DNA of 64,000 bases from Phaffia rhodozyma (taxonomy: Eukaryota; Basidiomycota; Tremellomycetes; Cystofilobasidiales; Mrakiaceae), in NCBI GenBank assembly GCA_014706385.1, contig JACGZH010000001.1, positions 1,860,001-1,924,000 on the forward strand, written 5' to 3'. Shown in pieces: positions 44,187-56,479 of this stretch. The translations under genes and the position numbers were made by a program. How positions within the stretch are numbered: position 1 is the stretch's first letter; the number at the start of each line of letters is the position of its first letter. Under the pieces are notes generated by a model that made no database searches, was not told the origin of the DNA, and worked only from the letters and a program-made list of their open reading frames with translations.

Positions 44187-46411
44187 ATGGCAGACCAAAT
44201 ATCCTCATCCTTGTGCTCCTCTGCGTCGTCCATTCCACCCAATTACAAGCTCAAACAGACCTTGCTTGGACATACCTCTGTTCTTTCAGCCCTAAAATTC
44301 TCTCCGGATGGGTCGCGTCTGGCGAGTTGTGCTAAAGACGGGTTGATTCGAATTTGGTGAGCCTTTCGCTTCCCTACCAAGCGACATTCTGCCTTTGTTC
44401 TATGCTGGATCATGTTCGGTTGGATTGACTCATCTTTCTTAGCTTTGTTTTTTCCTAATTGAATATCTCATCACTTGCAATTTTCTTCATCGATGGTCTA
44501 TTTTCAAGGGATGCTGAGACAGGAGTAGAACTTTGTGTGCTTGTTGGCCACTCGGAAGGTAAGCACACTTTGTCAATATGTCGGTTATATTCCTCATCGT
44601 TGTCGCAGCTTTGATCATATATTAACTGCCTTGAACTCATCGAAAACACAGGAATATCCGATATCGCATTCTCTTACGATTCAAAGCTGATAGCAAGTGC
44701 TTCGGACGATAAGACGGTTCGCATATGGGGCGTTCAAACCGTTCGTCTCGAGTTCTTTCTTACGCGCGTCATGGCTTTGTCGCGTGGTTGTTTCCGTCAG
44801 ACTGATTCTTTGAAGCCTTTCGTGCGACGCCAATCCGTCTATTCGAGAGCTATAGGGCAAGCCAATCCACGAGCCTCTGCTTGCTCATACAAGCGCTGTG
44901 CTTTGTGTGTCTTTCAATCCTCAAGGCAATCTTTTGGCTAGTGGAGGAAAAGACGAATGCGTCTGGATTTGGGACGTCAGAGCAGGTGATCTACCCTATT
45001 CCCGTTCCCATTCCTTTTGGTTTCCATTGCGACGGAACATGATCAATGTCTGACCTTGGATGTCGCTTTGGGTCTTTTCTCACTTTGACGATATCGACGA
45101 ACAACATGTTTGATAGGTAGACCGCACTTGAACCTACCCGCTCATTCGGATCCTGTATCGGGTGTCAACTTCAACCGAGATGGTACGATGTTGGTTAGTT
45201 GTAGCTGGGATGGTTTGATGTAAGTTTTTTTTCAACCCTGCGATCCTGTCACTAATTTTGTCTTAAAATCGTACTCTAATATTCTCATTTTTGTTCTCAA
45301 CTTCTTTCCAAGTCGAATGTGGGATACTTCCACAGGCCATTGTCTCAAGACGATCGTTCATGAAGAGTCTGTCCCGATGTAGGTGCGCTTGCTTCTTGGA
45401 GTGCCTTGAAGAGGTGGAGTTTTAACAAGAACGTTCTGTCTGAACTCGCTTTTATCAGTGCACATATTTCTTTCACTCCTAATGGCCGATATCTGCTTTC
45501 AACCTCACTCGATTCGACCACCCGATTTTGGAACTTTCATACCTCGAAGTCTGTCAAGACATTTTCTGGCGCGCTGAATGAACAATACGGTTGCCCGAGT
45601 ACGTTCCTCGTCAGGCCTAGAGAGGGTGGGAATGTACAAGATAGGCAGGAAATCTGGGTCGTTGGAGGGTCGGAAGACGGGAGAGTAGTTGCTTGGGAAG
45701 TTCAGTCGAGAGAACAGAGGTTGGACCTCAAAGGTCATCAAGGTAGGCCTTTGAATACGTTGAAGCGTTATAAGTATTGTCGTTCCGAAGTTTCTTAACC
45801 TTTTCCTCTATTCAACCTCTCTTCATTGCCTTTTCAAACAAGACTCTGTTATTTCTGTTGCTGTAAGCCTTTCGAAGCTCTCTGATCTGTTTGTCTCTTT
45901 CCTTTCTTAAAAGCGACAACTGATACTTGATACCTCGTATACGCGAATTGGTGCTGCAAAGGGACATCCAACCAAACCAATGATTGCTTCAGCCTCGATC
46001 GCTACAGACTACCACATCAAGATCTGGCAAGATACCAGCTTGCCTTGTCCATTGGTCCTTCCTTCGCTTGTGACTTTACCGGCATCAACACCGATAGCCA
46101 GGCCGACTGATCTTCCGATGTCACACTCAACAATAACGGATAAATCTGCTCATTCAGTGGTATCCTCACCATCGGTGGTGAACCAATCGACCATATCCCA
46201 TAATTCTGTCCATCCCTCTTCTCCTCTTGCCCATGATAGACGTATCAATGGAACAGAGGAACCGGATACAAAAACAACAACAGAGGTGGAAAACCGTCGT
46301 TTAAGTTTGACGGATGTGGAAATGGACATGGGTAAACCTACAAGTTCGACGAGTAGTATCCCGCTCATCGTTGTTGAGTCTCAAAACGCAGATGGAGAGA
46401 CTACAAGATGA
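44187..46411 (+). CDS. SWD3: WD40 protein Swd3/WDR5, COMPASS subunit
   Basis: Core scaffold of the Set1/COMPASS histone H3K4 methyltransferase. ATG 44187 gives [18 protein letters not shown] and leads into seven WD repeats: [20 protein letters not shown] with [76 protein letters not shown]; the [20 protein letters not shown] block; [16 protein letters not shown]; and [20 protein letters not shown], the last rebuilt over two introns (a 20-nt exon DSVISVA lies between them). These follow WDR5 repeat by repeat. After the final IKIWQDTSL there is an unusual ~130-residue S/T/P-rich tail to TGA 46409-46411, absent from animal WDR5. About nine introns. Confidence 0.9.
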
Positions 46412-46605
46412 AACAAAAACAGTATGCCTTCCTTGTTACGAAGATGAAAATGATATCTAGATTCGAATAGATTTCTCTATGCAGGGGTGCTTTGTTCTCT
46501 GAGAATCAATATTTCATTTATGATACAGTCAAAAAGCTATAACTCTCTTTCCCTTTTCTCTTTCTTCCTTTCAAGCTATTAAACATAAGCTTTTTCTCCT
46601 TCCTT

Positions 46606-47802
46606 CTAGAAAGTAGGGTGCTTCCAAAGTCCATCCCCTAGGTAATGCACACTGTTGACTGCGATACCCTTGCTATAAATCGGCGCAAGAATAGGGAGAG
46701 AAGAAAGAGAAGGGAGAAGCCGAGAACGATATCAACATTCTGTGATCCAACAGCAAGGAAAGCGAACTAGAGCAGAGAGGAAGAGGACAAACTTGATTTT
46801 CTTGATGTCCTCAGTACCCATCTCGAGCGTTCCCATTCCGACGGCGAACTCTTTGCCCTCCGCAAAGATGGCCACGGGTGTTTCTTTGGGCAAAGCAAGA
46901 TCCTTGGGGGGAAGCGAACCACCGGGCGATGTTAATCCGGGGGCCATCATGTTGGCTCCCTGAGTGGATAGAGATCGTATACGTCAATCAGGTCTGAATG
47001 TCTCTCGAATAGTCGCCATTAACGTTACGTGACAAGAGGGAACATACGGCCAATAAGAATCGAATAGCTCCTCGATCGATCTTCACATGAGGCAACAGCT
47101 CAGGATCTAATTTTCAAGCGAGGAAGAAAGAATAAGATTGTAGATATAAATGAAGAATTTCTCGACCAAGTACCAGAGGATACGCAAGAAGAAGAACATC
47201 AAAACCTACACTTGTGTAGTATTCTCAATGTAGGAAAGTATGGTCCGTCAAAGTGCTGGAAGAACAGGGGTTCACCGTTGAGGGCGTATATCGAGATGTG
47301 ATCTCGGCTAATGTTGATCCGGTGAGGGTAGAAAATCCGAGAAGGGAGGATGGCACATAGACAATCAAGAAAAAAAAAACAGATGACGGAATGAAGGGAA
47401 AGAAAAAAGAACAAGCAGGGTCAGCCAGTACAAATGATAGGATGGTCCGTCAACTTCTCGAATCAGCCCAATCGGACATCGTGAATGTATGATATACGAA
47501 ACGTTGCCCTGAATATTTGAGGCAAACTATAGTGCTAACCATTTGACCAAGGTGAGACCCTCCTTCTTGGGCCAAAGAGCGTCCATGAGAGATCCCTCCT
47601 CGGATCCTTCGCCCTCAGCGAGCAGAGGAAGCTGCTCGAGGATCTTTGACCTAATAGATCGTTGGACGGACGATTTGATGGACGTCTGACCCGAGATATC
47701 TTCTTTTGGTGTGAACCTGCGATAAAACAAAGACACCTAATTCGTTAGCCGCCATACAGAGCAACCAGACTCGCCATAAACACAAACTTACTTCTCAAAC
47801 AT
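46606..47802 (-). CDS. TMA20: Translation factor MCTS1/Tma20 (PUA domain)
   Basis: Ribosome-associated partner of Tma22/DENR that acts in 40S recycling and re-initiation. The start is split: ATG TTT GAG AA at 47802 joins after a GTAAGT intron to FTPKEDISGQTSIKSSVQRS. Next come LMDALWPKKEGLTLVKW, the strand pair ISIYALNGEPLFFQHFDGPY with FPTLRILHK, then the PUA domain DPELLPHVKIDRGAIRFLLA with GANMMAPGLTSPGG, VAIFAEGKEFAVGMGTLEM and the C-terminus KGIAVNSVHYLGDGLWKHPT followed by F and TAG 46606-46608. This matches human MCT-1 end to end at about 180-190 residues. Convergent with SWD3 (about 195 bases apart) and divergent from LUC7. Confidence 0.95.
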
Positions 47803-48112
47803 GACGACAGAACTATGAACGAATGCTGATGATGCTGGCCGTTTGGGATGGATTAATGGAAGCGGGCGCAAGGGAATGATCAAATGTGAGCGGTTACGAG
47901 CATGGTTACCGAAGGTTACGCCAATTGGTTACGCTCACTTTTCGCATCTTGCCCTTCTCACTCTCATCAACAGCAGCAGCAGTAGCAGCAGCCATCGACA
48001 TCAGCATCGGAAGCAGCGACGGCAGCAGCAGCAGCAACATCATCAGCAGTAGTAACAGCAGCAGAACTAGCAGCCGGATCAGAAATAACACGTCCACAGA
48101 TAATAAGTAAAT
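47803..48112. promoter_or_regulatory. Divergent promoter TMA20 / LUC7 with CAG-rich leader
   Basis: About 310 bases. The LUC7 side (47968-48070) is an imperfect CAG/CAR trinucleotide array (cagcagcagcagtagcagca and similar), probably transcribed as 5' leader. The rest has no recognised site. Confidence 0.45.
47968..48070 (+). repeat. Imperfect CAG trinucleotide repeat in LUC7 leader
   Basis: Runs of CAG broken by TAG, CATCAG, AAC and GGA units just upstream of the LUC7 ATG. In-frame stops are frequent, so it is not coding. Confidence 0.7.
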
Positions 48113-49918
48113 ATGGGAAGATTAGCAGAAGCTCAGCGAAAGTTGCTCGAGGTTCGTTTTTCTGTTCAATCTTCCAACACTAGATTCATCGTTTCACTGA
48201 TTCTATTCTACCTTCTTTTTTCACTTTCCCTTGTCTTATTCCGTTCGGATATTCTCCAACTCAACGTGATGTTTCTATAGCAAATGATGGGTGCCGAGGC
48301 AATGGGTATCATTCAGGTGCCTTTGCATTTCACCGACGACAAGGTCTGCAAGAACTACCTTTGTGGGACGTGTCCTCACATCGTCTTCACCAACACTGTT
48401 CGTTCTCTCGTCTCCTACTTTCTCTTCAGCCGTCTTTGCACTAGTCGCATACACATGCTTCTTTACTCATATCACTCCTGTCTGTATCGAAACATAATTG
48501 TATCGTTCTTCCGCACAGAAAATGGACCTCGGACCCTGCCCTCGAGCTCATCAGGAAAAGCTTCAAATTGAGTATCAGCTCGCAAAGCTGGACAGACCGG
48601 ACGACGCGGCCATTGCCCGGATTGAGAACGAATGGCAGTCCAACATCTTCATGTTTGTGGATGACTGTGATCGAAGGATTCATACTTCTCAGAAGCGATT
48701 GGAGAAGACGCCTGAAGAGAACGCAAAGACGACCGCTTTGGTGAGTATTCATTCCTTGTTCTGTTCCATTCGCTCGACTATCATCCGGTCTGTGGATGCG
48801 GTTTGATGCATCACAGTGCAGCACGCGAACCTTAGGTGTCGTCTGAACAACTCGTTGACCATTAGTGCATGTTGTCTCGTCTCGAATATATAGATGAGGG
48901 AAATCGGAGAGATTGAGATCTCGATACAAGATGGAACCGCAGAGATTGAACAACTTGGTGACTATCGTTTCCACTCCTCCCAAGTCAACAGAGTTATAAG
49001 CTGATCACACATGAAACACGTTTGGCCTTTGATTCTTGATCTTAGGTGAGGCGGGTAAGGTCGATGAATCAATTCAAAAGTTGGCAGCGGTGGATGCCCT
49101 CAAGGCTGAGAAGGCGGACAAGGAGGTATGTCGTTTGCTTCCCCCGTTGAGCCTTCTCATCAACTACAAAAACTTGACGCGTGATTTTCTCTCTCAATTA
49201 CCATGCTCTACTTTAGAGGGAACTTCAACAACTTGCCGAGACTTCTGGAGCATCCGGTCACCAGAAGCTTCGAGTATGTGAGGTTTGCGGTGCTTATCTG
49301 AGTATTTTGGATTCCGATCGTCGTTTAGCAGATCACTTCGGTGGAAAGGTATGTTCGAAACCTTGTTCTTCTCTCTTTTTGAGGGTTTCTTGAAGCTCTC
49401 GGCTCATCTGGTCGTATACACACTCGACAGATGCATCTGGGATACAAAGAGCTCCGAGAGCTTCTCGTCAAGATCAACGAAGAGCGACAGCGCAAGCGAT
49501 CGAACCCGACCGCTCATGCCCCTGCAACTGCACCTGCATCAATGTCTCATCCCGCTCCCGCCGGTCCGCCTTCGTCCGCCGGTGGTGGATACGACCGACC
49601 TCCTGGCGGATACCAAAGTCGAGAGAGCCGAGACCGATACGCTTCGTCGAGGGCGCCCGAAGCTGGCTCCGGAGGTTATGATGATAGAGATCGTAAGAGA
49701 GGATACGATGACAGAAGGGGAGGCTACGATGACGACAGAGCACCCAAGAGGAGCTATGAGTAAGTGTCTGGGGTTTTCCTTTCATGATATCTCACTTTGC
49801 TTTTCCTTGACACAATGAAATGCTGACTTGTCAAAACGGTTTACTTTGATATGTTTCCTCCTAAAACAGTGGTCGAGACAGAGAAAGGTCCAGGTCGCCC
49901 AGCCGCCGGAAATACTAA
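48113..49918 (+). CDS. LUC7: U1 snRNP-associated splicing factor Luc7
   Basis: Helps select 5' splice sites as part of U1 snRNP. ATG 48113 (MGRLAEAQRKLLE), then QMMGAEAMGIIQVPLHFTDD, the first zinc finger (CKNYLCGTCPHIVFTNTKMD followed by GPCPRAHQ), a coiled-coil segment (HTSQKRLEKTPEENAKTTAL, MREIGEIEISIQDGTAEIEQ), and the second zinc finger (LRVCEVCGAYLSILDSDRRL with ADHFGGKMHLGY). The C-terminal tail is rich in G, Y, D and R and ends with an RS-like stretch ERSRSPSRRKY at TAA 49916-49918. All introns were placed by family alignment; two donors are GTTCGT. Typical length for LUC7-like proteins, about 330-340 residues. Confidence 0.93.
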
Positions 49919-50456
49919 GTGGAAGAGAGAAGGACACTCTGGGGTTGATGTACGAGTAGTATAGGCGTTGAAACCTTATCTAAAGCAAGCAACTCATTGA
50001 GCGACAACGAAGGTGTTGTGTATGGTTGGGACGAAGAGAGACACGCTTACGTAACATAGAAAGACTCTCGCCATTGCCAACGATTTTTCTTCTGCCCAGA
50101 TGAAATCCCATCCTCCTTCTAAGAAACAACCTCGTCTCCCACAAGCCTCGACTATCCTCTTAAGTTGCATCAGCCATCGTCCTTCGCCTCGTATCGTCTG
50201 CTCGAGAAACGTGTCACCTGAGGACTGGATCACATATTTTACTACCAGAACTCGCACATCAAAACCAGAGACGCATCCTGTTGCACGTCAAAAAAGAAGA
50301 AAATTCTTTCAGCAGTCCTGCTTGTTTAAACATTCATCAACCTAACCGGATATACACACGCATACTTCGTTCTTACCCTTTCCCAGAAGCAAACCAGGTC
50401 GTCCCTTCCGTTCGCTCAATCTGAATTTCACTCGATAAATAAACTAAAAGCCAACC
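49919..50456. other. Intergenic region LUC7 / eIF4E2
   Basis: About 540 bases between two plus-strand genes. It includes short open frames on both strands without family signature, and a pyrimidine-rich stretch ahead of the next start codon. No gene is supported. Confidence 0.4.
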
Positions 50457-51791
50457 ATGTCCTCAAGAACCAACGGAACCAATACTTCCTCGTCCTCGTC
50501 CTCGTCGAAAGCTCCGGCGTCTAGCGGGAAACGAACGCTCTCACTCTCAATGTCGTCTGCAGAGACCCAGTCTGTGTTGAGTGGGGTGAACAATGGGTCG
50601 GCTGCTGGAAGTAAGGATTCTAAGCATCCTTGTCGGATCAGGTTCGTTCCCTTGTCTCCTCTTCTTCTGTCTTGTCTATACTCTGTTCCCTTCTGTCTCT
50701 TGTGATTTGGTTTCTCCCTTGGGACTGTTCAAATGCATTGGATGTGTCGTCTTTGTTCGCTACATACACACCAAAATGAATATTAAATTTAAACTAAAAA
50801 ATTCTTGTATCTTTTTTTGCTTGCTCCCAAAAACAACCTCATCTTGTCTCCAAACAGCTGGTTGTTCTGGTACACTCATCGTCAGCCTGGAGCCAAGATC
50901 ACAACGGCAGCCCAATACGAGGACAGTATAAAGAAAATTGGAGGCTTCGCATCTGTCAGTCCCAAGCCCTCCTCTTCTTTTCCGGTTATGTCTCAAGGAT
51001 TACTAACGATTGTTACCCTTACTCTGCTCTTCACAGATTGAGTCTTTCTGGACTATATACTCTCACCTAAACCCTCCTTCGTCCCTTCCTCCAGTGACCG
51101 ATGTCCTCCTGTTTGCCTCATCCATAAGACTTCCTATCTGGGAAGAAGTCCCCAAAGGCGCAAAATTCACCCTCCGACTCCGAAAAGGCTTGGCCGATAG
51201 ACTTTGGGAAGATCTCGTCCTTGCCTCCGTAGGTGATCAGTTCGAAGAGGAAGATGGCGTGGTCGGTGTCGTTCTGAGCGTCCGAACTGGAGAGGACGTC
51301 ATCAGCGTTTGGACGGAGAAGAGTCATACCGATGGAGGGGCCAGAGTAAAGTATGAATCGTTCTCTCTTATACCTGTTCCCCTTCGAATTCTTAATAGAA
51401 GATGGAGCTCAATTTTGATATTTGTCTCCGACTAACTTTACAAAAAAAATCACAGAGAAACTATCTATCGTATACTAAATCTACCACCATCAACCGTTGT
51501 CGACTACAAGCTCAACTCTGAGTATGTATCCTCTTCACATCTCTTGTCCAACCTTTTCCGCTTCGCTGAGCTAACCGATCCCAAACCCGTTGTTTGTCCG
51601 TTTCCGTCCGTCCGTCCGTCCGACCTAAAGCCTCATCCAATCTACCTCTCGCCCTGAAAGACCCAACCATCATACTCCGCACCGACACCACTCCCAGCGA
51701 AACGGTCATCTCACCAGAGAAGAATCCGAGATCTCTCCTTTCGCTCGATCACGAGAGCTCTGAAGAAAAGAAAAGAAACTGTCATTCTTAA
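50457..51791 (+). CDS. Class II eIF4E (4E-HP / eIF4E2-like cap-binding protein), 3' exon uncertain
   Basis: Cap-binding protein related to metazoan 4E-HP, which usually represses or fine-tunes translation. ATG 50457 begins a serine-rich leader (MSSRTNGTNTSSSSS). The eIF4E fold follows: HPCRISWLFWYTHRQPGAKI, YEDSIKKIGGFAS, IESFWTIYSHLNPPSSLPPV, RLPIWEEVPKGAKFTLRLRK, GLADRLWEDLVLASVGDQFE, GVVLSVRTGEDVISVWTEKS and ETIYRILNLPPSTVVDYKLN. The WYTHR pattern and the position of the second aromatic residue favour class II over canonical eIF4E. The last exon after the intron at about 51522 is ambiguous: one frame reads SSNLPLALKDPTIILRTDTT to TAA 51789, another ends at about 51760. The 3' end should be treated as provisional. 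Confidence 0.82.
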
Positions 51792-52278
51792 TCCTGCCCC
51801 CAATCCCTTGCTCTTCAAAAAACCTGATAAAACCGATATTCCATTGTCCCGGTATTTTAAGCCTCGTCTAAGGAAATGAGGAAGATGATTTCTTTTGGAA
51901 GGAGCGGAGAGGGGGAGAACTATTATCATCATCATATATTTTTTTATGTTTTTTTTTTTTTTTTTTTTTTTTGGATAAAGAGGAATGTGAATCTCTTGAA
52001 ATAATTATGGGTTTTCGTTCATCCAAAACCTACCACGTCCTTTCCAGATTTCTGTTTGTCGATTGTCGATGGACAACAGCACGATTTTTCTCTCTCGCCC
52101 GAGGTTTTTCTTTGTTTCTTTGAAATACATATTCATTCCGGAAAGAAAAGGTCGGAAAGAAGGAAAAGAAAAAAAAGGGGGGGGAAGAAATAATGCGGTT
52201 GAGAATATATAGGGGGACGGGGAGAAAGCTAAGATATCAAAAAAGAAGAGAGAAAGAGAGATCAAAAGTTCCCTCAAA
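51792..52278. other. Convergent 3' intergenic region with long poly-T
   Basis: Between eIF4E2 and SDH3 stops. Contains a run of 22 T (51951-51972) and purine-rich sequence near 52140-52200. No gene is recognised. Confidence 0.5.
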
Positions 52279-53555
52279 TCACCACATGGCCAGAGCGAGA
52301 CCAGAGATAAGGGAAGACCCAACGACGACCCAACCTCCCATGTTCACCTGCTTGATGCCGAGGACTGACATATCGCAAACAAATGGGCAAACAAAAGTAT
52401 TCGTGCAAGAAGCATGTCAGCGATTCTTGTCGAATAGGGTTTCTGGAACAGAACACAGAGAGCAACGTACAAAATCCGGTATCCCAAAGCAAATGTCTGA
52501 TTCCGTTCAAGGAGTGGAAGGTGAAAGGAACGGCGAGGATAAACTTGCAAGAGTACTTGAACCAACTGGGGAGGACTACAGCAATCGAAAACAAGGATTA
52601 GACACGTTTGAGCTCGGTTTTCAATCGTTGCTCAAGAACACCAAGCTACGTACTGGAAACGAGATCGATAAGGTGAGCAGAATCAGCCCAGGGAAGGTAG
52701 GGGTGGAAAATGTAAGTGATAGCTCCGACATAGAGGACTGGCTCATATCACAAACAACCAAAGACCCGGATTGATTTTGAAAAAAAAGGTGATAAGCGAT
52801 TGATTAAGAACCAAGACATAAGAGGCTGAGCTCTGTCTAATTTGATAAGAACACGACTTACGACCAGAAAGAGCACACCCGGTGACTCGGTTAGCAATCG
52901 ATGCCAACCAGGTGATCTGAGGCTGGTAGATCGTGAAGTGGGGCGAGCTCGGTCGGACGAGTCGCTGGTTGTTGAGCAAAGCCTCGTTCTCCTTGATAGA
53001 GAGTCGCTCGATAGGAGCCACAGCGGCCTTTGCCCGAGGAGTGGAGGAAAGAGCTCTATATATAATACAGTATACGTGAGACAGGAAAGGTAGATACAAT
53101 CGAGTCAAAAGGGATTCCTCGATATGTTGTGAATGAAAAGTGTCGGCCAAGATCTGCTGATGATGATTCTTTTCCAGGTGAAAAAGTTCACTCGATCCCT
53201 CCTTTATGATGAAGGAAAATATCTACGCTTCAAAGTGAAACTAGAGAAGAAGCAAGGGAAAAAAGCACTTACCGGAAAGAAAGAGCAGGAAGGGCTCTAA
53301 AGTCTGTAAGGCATACAACAGGATAGGATAAACACAAAGGACACGGACATCCAAGACAAGAGCAAGGAACATAGGGAAAAAGAAATCCAGAGGGTCAATA
53401 TCAGCTCTATGTGATTGGCTCGCTTGGACATAATCTCGTCTAGAGATTCTCTGTCTTTCCCCTTGTCCACGAGGGATCGGGAACACAAAAAACGTACAAG
53501 GAGATCGAGCCAACTGAGGGATAGCCCTTCGTCCGACGAGAGAGACAGAGATCAT
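52279..53555 (-). CDS. SDH3: Succinate dehydrogenase cytochrome b subunit (SDHC)
   Basis: Membrane anchor of respiratory complex II that carries heme b and the ubiquinone site. ATG 53555 (MISVSLVGRRAIPQLARS) begins a mitochondrial presequence continuing in the next exon (RALSSTPRAKAAVAPIE). Mature-protein blocks are LNNQRLVRPSSPHFTIYQPQ, ITWLASIANRVTG, GAITYIFHPYLPWADSAHLI, KFILAVPFTFHSLNGIRHLL with WDTGF, and the final helix SVLGIKQVNMGGWVVVGSSL ending LALAMW at TGA 52279-52281. The SxxNGxRHLxWD motif with its heme-ligand histidine is intact. Three membrane segments, about 180-190 residues. Confidence 0.93.
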
Positions 53556-53979
53556 GGCGAAAGAGGACAGATGGACGACAGTGGTGAGTGCTGGGTGATG
53601 AGCGAGAGGTGAAAAGGCAAAGAGGGAAAAGGCGAGGCAAGAACAAAGAGGAAACGAGGTCCGTGCGTCGAGATCACGTGACTGTTTCGGATTTCTCGGG
53701 CGACCACTCCTCACGGCCGAAGCGGACGGTGTTGCTGCACACCACCTCGATGGCAACCGTGTGTTTGTGTCGCAAGATACTGAATAGCATTTCATCACAG
53801 AGATATCATCCGAGAGAGATTAGAGGAAGATAGATGAGACAATGATGTTTGTATATATATTTAAGGAGAGGAAAAACTGGAAGGTAAAGCAACAGCTGAG
53901 CGAGAAGGAGACCATGATGTATAGACAAGGTCGGGTAGGCTCCCAAGTTAGAGATCTGATAAATTAGACAAGAGGGTTT
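53556..53979. promoter_or_regulatory. SDH3 upstream region with CACGTG
   Basis: About 425 bases between the SDH3 start and the SLC35F stop, same strand. ATCACGTGAC at 53673-53682 holds a CACGTG core about 120 bases upstream of the SDH3 start. TATATATATTTAAGG near 53852-53867 lies closer to the neighbouring gene. Confidence 0.4.
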
Positions 53980-56217
53980 CTAGACTTGATCGTTTCGAAG
54001 ATCTCCTTTGGGAGCGAATCCAGCGACCCTGGCACCCTCGGGCGAAAAGACCTGGTTCACGTAGTCGGGTCGAGTGACATCCAGTTGTCCCTGCTCGGCC
54101 GGAGTGCTCGTCCAGAAGTAAATGATTAGACCAACGATGACAACGACGAACTAAATAAAGAAAAGAAGCCGGGCGAGTTGAGAATTACAAACACAGCTAG
54201 GAAGGAGAAGTCAGGATACGGAGCTTACAGCGACAAAGTACAACCAATAGGGGTGGTAAGAGTACAAAGATAATCCAATAAGGAGTCCGTAGAAATCAGA
54301 AGTAACTGCAAGTTGAGACAAAGGTTAGCACCCTGAACATAGCCACTTTGTCAGATGAGATCAAACCCTTACGCAGCGATAAGTTGCTGTTTGGTTTATA
54401 TCGAGAACATTAGATTAGTAATCTGAATCAGCAGAATAGCCAACAGTCATGCTTGATGAAACGTACTAGTACACAGAAGACGAAGATCGGTACTAGCGAA
54501 ACGGAACATCAAGAACACGAAACACATCAGTATTCGTTGTCATCGAACCTCTATCTAGGTTGACCAAATGCCAGATACTCACAAGCAGAGGAGCCAACGT
54601 GTACAGGATGAATAGTGAGAACGTGTAGAGGAAGAGGAAGCCAATATTGGCTCCATCCCACGTAGTCTCGAACCACAAATGCCGTTCGAGAATAGAGCAT
54701 TGGACGGCGTTCCAAATCATTCCCCACATTCCAAGTTGCCCGACAACCTCGTACAACGGCCGCTTTCGAACAAGAAACTCCTCAAGAGCTGAATATTCAG
54801 ATTATGCAGTCAGCTGATAGTTCTGTGCGTGAAGTATCAGCCTATCAGAAGGATTTGCTATACGACTAACCATTGGTAAAGCCATAAAGTGTGGCACCGA
54901 CTATCATATATCCGTCTCCTAGGGCCATGTTCAGCGCCTTGTAGTCCTTGTCGGTAATTTGGTCGGAAGCAACCAAAAGTCCAAGCCCAACGATACAGAC
55001 GAAGATTCCAATAATTTGTGCCCATCTGTTTACAATAATGAGACTCGAGTGAGAAAAGAGATCAGAGTAACTCAACAAGATGGAATCGCTGACCTGAATC
55101 GAGTTTTCATGAAAACAAAGGTAAAGAACATGCAGACAGGAATGGCCTACAAATTTCGTTTTGGTTTTGATTCTCTATCAGCAGGTCATTCAAGAACAGA
55201 AGCGCATATGATTTGAATGATGCTGAAGCAAGGCTCACCCAAGCATCGAGAAGCATGCAAGACAAGAGATTGGTGTATTGATATGCCTTGACTACCAAAA
55301 AGTTCTAAAGACGTTGATTGTAAGTGATTATTCGCGGCGGTCTCTATTTTTAGAGAACACAACAGCTGACGTACTCCCTCCATATCACAAGCACCGAGTA
55401 GGGCATATCTGATGAACACATTGAGAAGAAATGTCAGATTCTTCTCTTTGAAATTCAGAATGAAGAAACTTCCAGACTCACTTCCATCCGTCTTTATACA
55501 AAAGAGTGAACCAGCCCTTTACTCCGTATCGATAAATCGTGTAAGGGGTGTAGACTACAAAGAGAGCGAAATACCTTAGAAGCATGAACCGAGAGGAAAC
55601 CCGTGTGAGAATATGCGCAATGTAAGTCTTCCCACCAAGACTGGCATACTTACAAGAAGGATGTCTGGGTAGTAGGAATAGCAAAGTTCCGTTTGACGAG
55701 CTTGGTAGTAAGAAGGTTGGTTGATGTAACTGGGTAGACAAAGTAAAAAGGCCGATTGAGATCCACGACCAAAAGATTTATGGTTCGGATGATATACATA
55801 ATGTGGCACATACTGCACCAAGAGATGACCTGTCCAGCAAGCAGACTTAACGTGAATCGAAGAGTGAAGACCGAACGGAGTCGAGAGACCTTGTGGAAAT
55901 GGAAACAGAGGTTGAATATAAGGAACCCCGATCTAAGAGTGCTCATGCTCGCCAAAGATAGAGATGAAACCTACCAAGCTCCGAGAGAAAGCTCCAAAAG
56001 AATTGTACACGAGTTTAGGCCGAGCAACTTGCTCATCAGCAGGCTCGTCCTTCACTTCAGTCTTGGAGGACGAGACGTAAGCGTCGGTCTTGCCGTCAAC
56101 ATCCTGAGCTTTCGTGTTTGAAGGATCCTCTTGATACTGGTTCAGAACAACGACCGATCCGAGACCGATGTCATTCTGAGAAGTGACGGGAACGGTAGAA
56201 GGAGTGGAGGTGGCCAT
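53980..56217 (-). CDS. SLC35F-type (DUF914) solute transporter
   Basis: Polytopic membrane protein of the drug/metabolite transporter superfamily, SLC35F1/F2/F6 group; substrate unknown. ATG 56217 (MATSTPSTVPVTSQNDIGLG) starts a hydrophilic N-terminus of about 80 residues. Membrane blocks split over many short exons include FTLRFTLSLLAGQVISW, TNLLTTKLVKRNFAIPTTQT, YFALFVVYTPYTIYRYG, NFLVVKAYQYTNLLSCMLLD, AIPVCMFFTFVFMKTRFR, WAQIIGIFVCIVGLGLLVAS, MALGDGYMIVGATLYGFTN, ALEEFLVRKRPLYEVVGQLG and FLFLYTFSLFILYTLAPLL, and a last helix (FVVVIVGLIIYFWTS) before a soluble tail ending APKGDLRNDQV, stop 53980-53982. The GATLYGFTNxxEEFLVR segment is the family hallmark. About ten predicted helices. Divergent from UBC7. 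Confidence 0.88.
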
Positions 56218-56479
56218 TTTAGATGTTAAACCTCGCAGTAAAAGGCTAAAGTCTGCGAAGGAGGGGAGGATGCGTGGGGAGTGGGGTTGGGTTGGTCGGA
56301 GAATCGAAACTTGACGGCCACGAACAACTTGAGAAAAAATAAGAAGTCCAGGCGGTTACCCCCGATAAAGTCACGTGACCATGTTCTCAGCAATCCGGAC
56401 AACACATCAGTCGTCCGTCCATCATCGGTACATCATACCACATTCCATCAAACTCATACATCGGATATAGATATTGCAT
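56218..56479. promoter_or_regulatory. Divergent promoter SLC35F / UBC7 with TCACGTGA
   Basis: About 260 bases between start codons, with the perfect palindrome TCACGTGA at 56371-56378, roughly 105 bases upstream of UBC7. A bHLH-type factor site is inferred. Confidence 0.45.
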
